The position numbers and the translations under genes are program-made. A stretch of 49,088 bases of DNA from Holdemania filiformis DSM 12042. GTDB lineage: Bacteria; Bacillota_I; Bacilli_A; Erysipelotrichales; Erysipelotrichaceae. The stretch lies in contig NZ_GG657556.1 in assembly GCF_000157995.1 (NCBI RefSeq), positions 1-49,088 of the forward strand, read 5' to 3'. The notes under the pieces were generated by a model. It was not told the DNA's origin and did not search any database. It saw nothing but the letters and a program-made list of their open reading frames with translations. Shown in pieces: positions 43,907 through 49,088 of the stretch. The stretch's first letter is position 1; each line of letters opens with the position of its first letter.

Positions 43907-44635
43907 ATGAAACGGCGGAAAAAGGGTTTTACATTAATTGAATTGATCGTCGTTGTGGTGATTTTAGTGCTTTTGATGTTGATGCTGGTACCGAAAGTGA
44001 CAGGTTTTACTAAAACAGCGTCGGACACAGTATGCCATGCCAATCAGGCCAACGCGTATAAAATCATGGTTATGGAATATACTTTAGGTGAAAAACCGTT
44101 TAATGAGGAATCTGCCAAAAAAGCGATTGACGAAAAATTAGGAGATCATGAAAAATTATGTCCTACTGGCGGAACAATCACCGTTCTGGTTGATCCTGTG
44201 GATCCAAGTAAATTTTCAATCACTTGTTCCAATCACGGTGGTTCAGAACAACAGATTCTGGGTAATTATTCCAAAGATATGTTGGAAATGGCTGTTAATG
44301 GTTTTTATGGAAGCAATAAAACCGGTCAGCTGGACTCTACAGGGCCGAACTTTGGAAAAGGATTTAAGCAGACCATCGCGAAGAAATATGGTTTGAATGC
44401 TGATAACTTTGATTTCACTGTCATGAAAAATAACAATGGTACTTATTCTGTTTATATTTTTGATGGAATTTCGGATATGAAAGTAGGAGATTCAGTTCAA
44501 GGGGTGGTCTACGAATACGATAAAGACAGGAACCTTATTGGCAATTCCACAGGAAAAACTTTTACAGGAAGCATTAAATCAAAAAAAGTAGATTCCACGA
44601 CTTTTAATTATCTGGATTTGGGATCTGTGAAATAA
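43907..44635 (+). CDS. Type IV pilin-like protein
   Basis: A 242-residue prepilin. The leader is MKRRKKG, cleaved before FTLIE with Glu at +5 (residue 12), and a hydrophobic helix follows (about 8-32). The C-terminal domain is polar and holds four Cys (about residues 43, 85, 105 and nearby). Cleavage needs a prepilin peptidase (PilD/ComC), which is not in this window, nor are other pilus genes, so this is an orphan pilin or a pseudopilin. Codon use is AT-richer than the neighbours, possibly from transfer. GCAGGGA precedes the ATG. Confidence 0.88.
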   Translation: MKRRKKGFTLIELIVVVVILVLLMLMLVPKVTGFTKTASDTVCHANQANAYKIMVMEYTLGEKPFNEESAKKAIDEKLGDHEKLCPTGGTITVLVDPVDPSKFSITCSNHGGSEQQILGNYSKDMLEMAVNGFYGSNKTGQLDSTGPNFGKGFKQTIAKKYGLNADNFDFTVMKNNNGTYSVYIFDGISDMKVGDSVQGVVYEYDKDRNLIGNSTGKTFTGSIKSKKVDSTTFNYLDLGSVK

Positions 44636-44680
44636 TCGGTTTCCCAGGTTGTAACAAAGAGCTGAAGTTTCAGAAAAAGA

Positions 44681-44708
44681 TTGCATTTCAATCGAATTGT
44701 GATATAGT
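44681..44708 (+). promoter_or_regulatory. Promoter of the aromatic operon leader
   Basis: TTGCAT (44681-44686), a 16-base spacer and TATAGT (44703-44708), with TGA as the extended -10. Confidence 0.7.
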
Positions 44709-44729
44709 AAAAACATCGAGGTGTTGAGT

Positions 44730-44798
44730 ATGATGAAAAATATCTGCGAAAAAATTGAACATCCGAGTTCTTCTTACTTTTATTTTACCTTTAGATAG
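44730..44798 (+). CDS. Aromatic-rich leader peptide of the aro operon attenuator
   Basis: A 22-codon ORF with GAGGTG six bases before its ATG. The product is MMKNICEKIEHPSSS followed by YFYFTFR: five of six consecutive codons (TAC TTT TAT TTT ACC TTT) encode Tyr or Phe. It lies between the operon promoter and an intrinsic terminator directly before aroB. This is the arrangement of the pheA and pheST leaders of enterobacteria, where a ribosome stalled for charged tRNA decides between antiterminator and terminator. No Trp codon is present, so Phe and Tyr supply would be sensed. The ORF is too short for ordinary gene calling. Confidence 0.8.
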   Translation: MMKNICEKIEHPSSSYFYFTFR

Positions 44799-44911
44799 AG
44801 GGCTGGTTCACTTTGGACATTAGCCCGTTTTGATTTGAAATCAGGCTAATTCTGAAGGGGAATGCGAAAAGAAATGCTGAACCGTGCAGGATAAGCCTGT
44901 ACGGTTTTTTT
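44799..44911 (+). promoter_or_regulatory. Attenuator: competing hairpins and terminator upstream of aroB
   Basis: The terminator is ACCGTGCAGG (44881-44890)/CCTGTACGGT (44896-44905) plus seven T. Upstream, GGGCT (44800-44804) can pair with AGCCC (44822-44826), or TTAGCC (44820-44825) can pair with GGCTAA (44844-44849). GGTTCA (44805-44810) can pair with TGAACC (44878-44883), which takes the first three bases of the terminator arm. A ribosome stopped at the aromatic codons leaves GGTTCA free (antitermination); a ribosome at the stop codon (44796-44798) would cover it (termination). Confidence 0.75.
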
Positions 44912-44940
44912 GTAGGTTGTGTGAGAGGGGAGAAGTTAAT

Positions 44941-45945
44941 ATGATGAAAAAAATCACAGTCAATCTCAAAGACAAAAGCTATCCGATTCTGATTCAGCGG
45001 GGACTTCTGAATCAGGTGGGACAGTATCTCGAAGGTCACCGGAAGGTGATGATCGTGACGGACGAGGGGGTGCCGGAGGAATATGCCCAGCGTGTGTTGG
45101 CGCAATGCGGTCAGGGTTATGTCGAACGCGTGATTCAGGGTGAAGGCGCTAAAAGTATGGAAGTTTATCAACAGATTCTGCGGCGGATGCTGAAAGAACG
45201 GTTTTCCCGCAAAGATCTGATCGTCGCTTTAGGCGGCGGGGTGATCGGCGACCTGTCCGGGTTTGTCGCCGCGACGTATATGCGGGGGATTGAGTTTATC
45301 AACATCCCGACAACGACGCTGTCGCAGATTGACAGCAGCATCGGCGGGAAAGTCGCGATCAATCTGGATGGCATCAAGAACTGCGTCGGCGCGTTCTGGC
45401 AGCCGAAAATGGTGCTGATCGATCCGGACGTACTGGCCACTTTGCCGCAGCGGCATATCAACAACGGTCTGGCCGAGGCGCTGAAAGCCGGTTTAATCCG
45501 CGATGAATCGTTGTTTGAGTTGTTTGAAACGGACGATCCGATGGAGCACATCGAGAAGATCTTATACAAATCACTGATGATGAAAAAGAAGGTCGTGGAG
45601 ATCGACGAACGGGAAATCGGCGTTCGCCGGATCCTGAATTTCGGACATACGATCGGCCATGGTATCGAGAGCTATTACCATCTGCACGACGTGTACCATG
45701 GCGAAGCGGTTGCGCTGGGCATGATGAAAATGATCAAAGATGAAACGATCCGCGAACGGCTGCACCCGATTTATCAGCGGCTGAATCTGAAAGAAGATAT
45801 CGACTACGACCGCCAACAGGTTTACGACTTTATCACCAAAGACAAGAAGATCGACGGCGGAACGTTAACGATTGTGTTGCTGCGGAAGATCGGTGAAGCG
45901 TATTTAAAAGATATCCCGACGGAGAAGATCAAAGAATATTTGTAA
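44941..45945 (+). CDS. aroB: 3-dehydroquinate synthase
   Basis: A 334-residue NAD-dependent enzyme turning DAHP into 3-dehydroquinate, step 2 of the shikimate pathway. The NAD loop GGGVIGDLSGFVAATYMRG and TTLSQIDSSIGGKVAIN are intact, and the zinc ligands are Glu179 (GLAEALKAG), His236 (NFGHTIGHG) and His253 (YHGEAV). The ATG at 44941 has AGGGGAG upstream; the frame open from 44884 runs out of the attenuator stem and is not used. First structural gene of the operon behind the attenuator. Confidence 0.96.
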   Translation: MMKKITVNLKDKSYPILIQRGLLNQVGQYLEGHRKVMIVTDEGVPEEYAQRVLAQCGQGYVERVIQGEGAKSMEVYQQILRRMLKERFSRKDLIVALGGGVIGDLSGFVAATYMRGIEFINIPTTTLSQIDSSIGGKVAINLDGIKNCVGAFWQPKMVLIDPDVLATLPQRHINNGLAEALKAGLIRDESLFELFETDDPMEHIEKILYKSLMMKKKVVEIDEREIGVRRILNFGHTIGHGIESYYHLHDVYHGEAVALGMMKMIKDETIRERLHPIYQRLNLKEDIDYDRQQVYDFITKDKKIDGGTLTIVLLRKIGEAYLKDIPTEKIKEYL

Positions 45946-46055
45946 TCGAAAAGTTCTTTTAATGAAAAGAATATAAGGAAAACAAGTTGTTCTGCGTTCA
46001 GGGCAGAACAAGGAAAAATGACAAAAAAGCCAGGAAAAAACAAGGAGATCAAACG

Positions 46056-47180
46056 ATGAAAAGTGCGATTGGACAGTGTATTGAGCTGTCGCTGTTCGGC
46101 GAGAGCCACGGTGAAGCGATCGGCGTCGTGATTCAGGGTCTGCCTTCGGGCATCCGCATCGACGAAGCCTGGATGGGCAAGCAGATGGAGAAACGCAAAC
46201 CTAAAGGCAAAATATCGACTCAGCGGCAGGAAGCGGATGTTCCGGAAATCGTCAGCGGCGTCTTTGAAGGCCGGACGACGGGCACACCGCTGTGCATTCT
46301 TATCCGCAACGAAAATATGCGAAGCAAGGACTATTCGAAAACAAGATATATTCCGCGCCCTTCGCATGCCGATTACACGGCGGAGATTAAATATCTGGGC
46401 TATCAGGATTACCGCGGGGGCGGTCATTTCTCAGGCCGGATCACCGCGCCGTTAGTGGCGGCCGGCGCCATTTTCCTTCAGATGCTGAAAGCGAAAGGCA
46501 TCGAGATAGGAACGCATGTCGCGCAGATGCAGGAATTAATGGACGCGCCGTTTGCGGACGAGGAAGCAGAGTTGCGGGCGCAGCTATTGAGCTTAGAGGA
46601 TCAATATCTGGCATGTCTGAGCGATTCAACGCGGACGGCGATCCAGCAGCGGATCGAACAGGCTCAGGCCCAGGGCGACTCGATGGGCGGGATTCTGGAA
46701 AGCGCGGTGGTCGGGATGCCGGCCGGAGTGGGCGAGCCCTTCTTTGATTCGGTGGAGAGCCGGCTGGCGCATCTGTTGTTCAGCATTGGCGCTGTGAAGG
46801 GCGTGGAATTCGGCGATGGTTTCGACTTTGCCGCAAAAAGAGGCAGCGAAGCCAACGACGGCATCACGATCGACAATGGACATATTCGGACTCTGACCAA
46901 TCATAACGGCGGAATTAACGGCGGGATTACCAACGGCATGCCGCTGCGCATCCGCACGGTCGTTAAGCCGACCCCTTCGATCTACAAGCCGCAGCCCAGC
47001 GTTAATCTGAAAACCGGCGAACCGACGACGCTGCAAATTGAAGGCCGGCATGATCCGGCGATTCTGCATCGGGCGCGGGTCGTCGTCGACAGTCTGATTG
47101 CTTTCGGGCTGGCAGATCTGTTGACTGAGCGCTTCGGCATTCTGTGGTGGGAAGGAGAACGGCCATGCGGCGAGGATTGA
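46056..47180 (+). CDS. aroC: Chorismate synthase
   Basis: A 374-residue FMN-dependent enzyme making chorismate from EPSP. GESHGEAIGVVIQGLPSG at the N-terminus, RGGGHFSGRITAP (about 129-141) and HNGGINGGITNGMPLRIRTVVKPTPS are the family signatures, including the FMN and substrate Arg/His residues. AAGGAG lies eight bases before the ATG. The 110-base gap after aroB has no terminator, and the gene's end overlaps aroE by 16 bases. The EPSP synthase gene (aroA) needed before it is not in the window. Confidence 0.96.
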   Translation: MKSAIGQCIELSLFGESHGEAIGVVIQGLPSGIRIDEAWMGKQMEKRKPKGKISTQRQEADVPEIVSGVFEGRTTGTPLCILIRNENMRSKDYSKTRYIPRPSHADYTAEIKYLGYQDYRGGGHFSGRITAPLVAAGAIFLQMLKAKGIEIGTHVAQMQELMDAPFADEEAELRAQLLSLEDQYLACLSDSTRTAIQQRIEQAQAQGDSMGGILESAVVGMPAGVGEPFFDSVESRLAHLLFSIGAVKGVEFGDGFDFAAKRGSEANDGITIDNGHIRTLTNHNGGINGGITNGMPLRIRTVVKPTPSIYKPQPSVNLKTGEPTTLQIEGRHDPAILHRARVVVDSLIAFGLADLLTERFGILWWEGERPCGED

Positions 47181-48423
47181 TCGGCGAACATCTGGGACAC
47201 AGCTATTCCCAACGGATTCATGAAACGCTGGGCGGCTATCCTTACGAGCTGATTGAGGTGGCTCTCCAGGACTTGGACGCCTGGATGAAAAACAAGGATT
47301 TCGCGGCGCTGAACGTCACGATCCCCTATAAGAAAGCTGTGATTCCTTATTTAGAAGAACTGGATGAACGGGCACGGCGGATCGGGGCCGTCAACACGAT
47401 CGTCAATGATCATGGCCGCCTGATCGGTAAAAATACCGACTATTACGGCTGTCGGTTCATGCTGGAACAAGCAGGCATGGAAATTCAGGGCCGGAAAGTG
47501 ATCCTGTTAGGCAACGGCGGGGCGGCGCAGGCCGTGCAGGCGGTGCTGGAGGATTTAGGCGCGGCGGCGATCGTCAAGGTCAAACGCAATCCGTCGCCGG
47601 AAACACTGACCTACGAAGAAGCGTACCGCGATCACAGCGGCGCGCAGGTCATCGTCAATACCAGCCCGGTCGGCATGTTTCCGGCACAGGAAGGCATTCC
47701 CGTGGAGCTGGATCGCTTCCCTCAGCTGGAAAGCGTCGCGGATGTGATCTACAATCCGCACCGCACCCGCCTGATCGTCGAAGCCCAGAAACGCGGCTGC
47801 CGGACAGCGACGGGATTAAGCATGTTAACGGCGCAGGCCGCCGAGGCGATTGAAGCGTTTATCGGCAAGCCGGTCGCTCCGGAATCCATTCTGCGCATGA
47901 CGGCAGAACTGGCGCGGGAGAAAATGAATCTCGTCTTAATCGGGATGCCGGGCTGCGGCAAAAGCACGATCGCCAGGAAACTGGCGGAAATCAGCGGCCG
48001 TCCGGCCGTTGATATTGATCAGCGGATCGTGGAGCGGATCGGCATGCCGATCCGGGACTTCTTTGCCCAACAAGGCGAAGCCCGGTTCCGTCAGATCGAA
48101 GCGGAAATTCTGGCGGAAGTTACGCTGCAGACGGGGCAGATTATCGCCACGGGCGGCGGGATCGTCAAGGATTGGGAAAATGTCAGACGGCTGCGTCAGA
48201 GCGGCAAGGTTTATTTCCTGGACCGCAGTCTGGATCAGCTGGAAACCGATCCGAGCCGGCCGCTGAGCTCCAGCCGCGAAGCCCGCGGCAGCTCTATGAC
48301 CAGCGGATTGATTTATACCGGGCTGCCTGCGACCAACAGATTGAAAACAACGGCAGCGCCGATCAGACCGCCCGCCGGTTATGGCAGGACTGGCTGACGG
48401 AAATAACGGGACTGATCGATTAG
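47165..48423 (+). pseudogene. aroEK: Shikimate dehydrogenase-shikimate kinase fusion, frameshifted near 48284
   Basis: One gene encodes AroE (residues 1 to about 250) and AroK (from about 254). AroE has Lys56 (NVTIPYKK), Asp92 (GKNTDYYG) and the NADP loop GNGGAAQA (117-124). AroK has Walker A GMPGCGKST (260-268) and GGG (330-332). After SRPLSSSREA the frame turns to nonsense and stops at 48397, while another frame continues as RQLYDQRIDLYRAACDQQI to 48423, the expected AroK C-terminus. One base is missing at about 48284-48285; restoring it gives 419 residues. The ATG at 47165 (GAAGGAG upstream) is chosen over 47144. The break removes the adenine-binding end of the kinase if real. Confidence 0.87.
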
Positions 48424-48614
48424 AAATAAGTCAAGAACAGTGAGGATTCATCCTGAAATAGAATAAGGAAGGACTAAGAACAAGTCTGAACGGCAGTAAC
48501 GGAGAAAACGCAACAGTCGTTACGCGAACAGGCAATGAATTATGACATGGAAAGACAGCATCGTATTCGGTAAAGAAAACGAGCGCAGATTGAAAAAACA
48601 GGGGGAATAAAACC
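48424..48614. other. Gap between aroEK and DAHP synthase
   Basis: No terminator and no clear promoter are seen in these 191 bases, so read-through from the aro operon is likely. Confidence 0.4.
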
Positions 48615-49088
48615 ATGATTATCACATTAAAAAAGAACACACCGCAGCCGGAAATCGACCGGCTGATCCAAAACTTTGAAAAACAAGGCGTTCAGGTCAA
48701 CATGATCTCCGGCGCGAATTACAATGTTTTCGGATTGGTCGGTGATACGGCGAAGCTGGATGAGCGGCGGATTATGGCGAACGAATGGGTGGAGGACGTC
48801 ACCCGGATTGCCGCTCCGTACAAACTGGCCAACCGGATGTTTCATCCGGAAGACTCGGTCATCGACGTCAGCGGCGTCAAGGTCGGTGGCCAGGAGAAGA
48901 TCGTCGTGATCGGCGGTCCCTGTTCGGTCGAAGGGGAGGCCATGATCTGCGACATCGCCCAACAGGTCAAAGACGCCGGCGGCGTGATGTTACGAGGTGG
49001 CGCGTACAAGCCGAGAACCTCACCTTACGCTTTCCAGGGGATGGGCACCGAAGGGATTCTTGCGATGGTCAAGGCGCGGGAAAAGACC
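48615..49088 (+). CDS. aroF: DAHP synthase (AroA-I-beta type), N-terminal part, cut by window edge
   Basis: The first 158 residues of 3-deoxy-7-phosphoheptulonate synthase, the first step of the shikimate pathway. Residues 1 to about 70 form a ferredoxin-like regulatory domain as in the Thermotoga enzyme, which mediates inhibition by Tyr/Phe. The barrel starts at about 95, with GGPCSVEG and RGGAYKPRTSPYAFQG, typical of the I-beta branch related to KDO8P synthase. AGGGGG precedes the ATG at 48615. The frame is open to the last base. Its place in the operon puts the committed step under the same attenuator. Confidence 0.93.
   Translation, partial: MIITLKKNTPQPEIDRLIQNFEKQGVQVNMISGANYNVFGLVGDTAKLDERRIMANEWVEDVTRIAAPYKLANRMFHPEDSVIDVSGVKVGGQEKIVVIGGPCSVEGEAMICDIAQQVKDAGGVMLRGGAYKPRTSPYAFQGMGTEGILAMVKAREKT

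Noticed and set aside
44681-44911. T-box riboswitch before aroB
   Set aside because: No AGGGTGGNACCGCG-like T-box sequence or specifier stem is visible; the leader ORF and competing hairpins explain the region better.

Overview
This 49 kb window reads as the chromosome of a Gram-positive, low-to-moderate-GC Bacillota. The signs are strong AGGAGG ribosome binding sites, lipobox lipoproteins instead of periplasmic proteins, TGn-extended -10 promoters, CCA-encoding tRNA genes and an S-box (SAM) riboswitch. The gene mix (shikimate operon with an AroE-AroK fusion, NagA/NagB, PotABCD, an RND pump paired with a TetR regulator, SBP plus hybrid kinase) and coding GC judged by eye to be just above 50% would fit a gut Erysipelotrichia such as a Holdemania relative. 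That placement is inference; no rRNA is present.

Layout. Positions 1-3.1 kb are visibly more AT-rich: a truncated SIMPL-domain gene, a 650-bp stretch of broken reading frames, recQ and a degenerate ORF. From 3.2 kb come a Cof-type phosphatase, a SAM riboswitch with metK, and a YgiQ-type radical SAM protein. An amino-sugar block follows (8.2-13.2 kb: two tandem nagA paralogues, a HAD phosphatase, a LacX-like epimerase, nagB), then thioredoxin. A polyamine uptake operon (14.2-19.0 kb) carries its own XRE-cupin regulator. Nine tRNA genes with two good promoters lie at 19.1-20.1 kb. Next are a methyltransferase-fold protein, a DUF362 protein, a bilobal retropepsin-like protease, a 49-residue membrane protein, a diguanylate cyclase, a PfkB kinase, an S9 peptidase and rmuC. 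A solute-binding lipoprotein is coupled to a hybrid histidine kinase (30.4-35.0 kb), then an RND pump-TetR operon (35.2-39.7 kb), a lipoprotein, a MerR regulator, a small membrane protein with an apparently leaderless promoter, pheA with a CPWC lipoprotein, and an orphan pilin. The window ends in the aromatic operon aroB-aroC-aroEK-DAHP synthase (44.7 kb to the edge).

The most striking signal is at 44.68-44.91 kb: a promoter, a 22-codon leader peptide ending in Y-F-Y-F-T-F-R, mutually exclusive hairpins and an intrinsic terminator directly before aroB. This looks like ribosome-mediated transcription attenuation of the shikimate operon by Phe/Tyr supply, a mechanism best known from enterobacteria. 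Other notable points are a PotA ATPase whose TOBE domain holds a duplicated ~90-residue insert, an AT-rich patch inside the RND gene, and three genes (potA, the hybrid kinase, aroEK) each broken by one single-base frameshift, which may be assembly errors.
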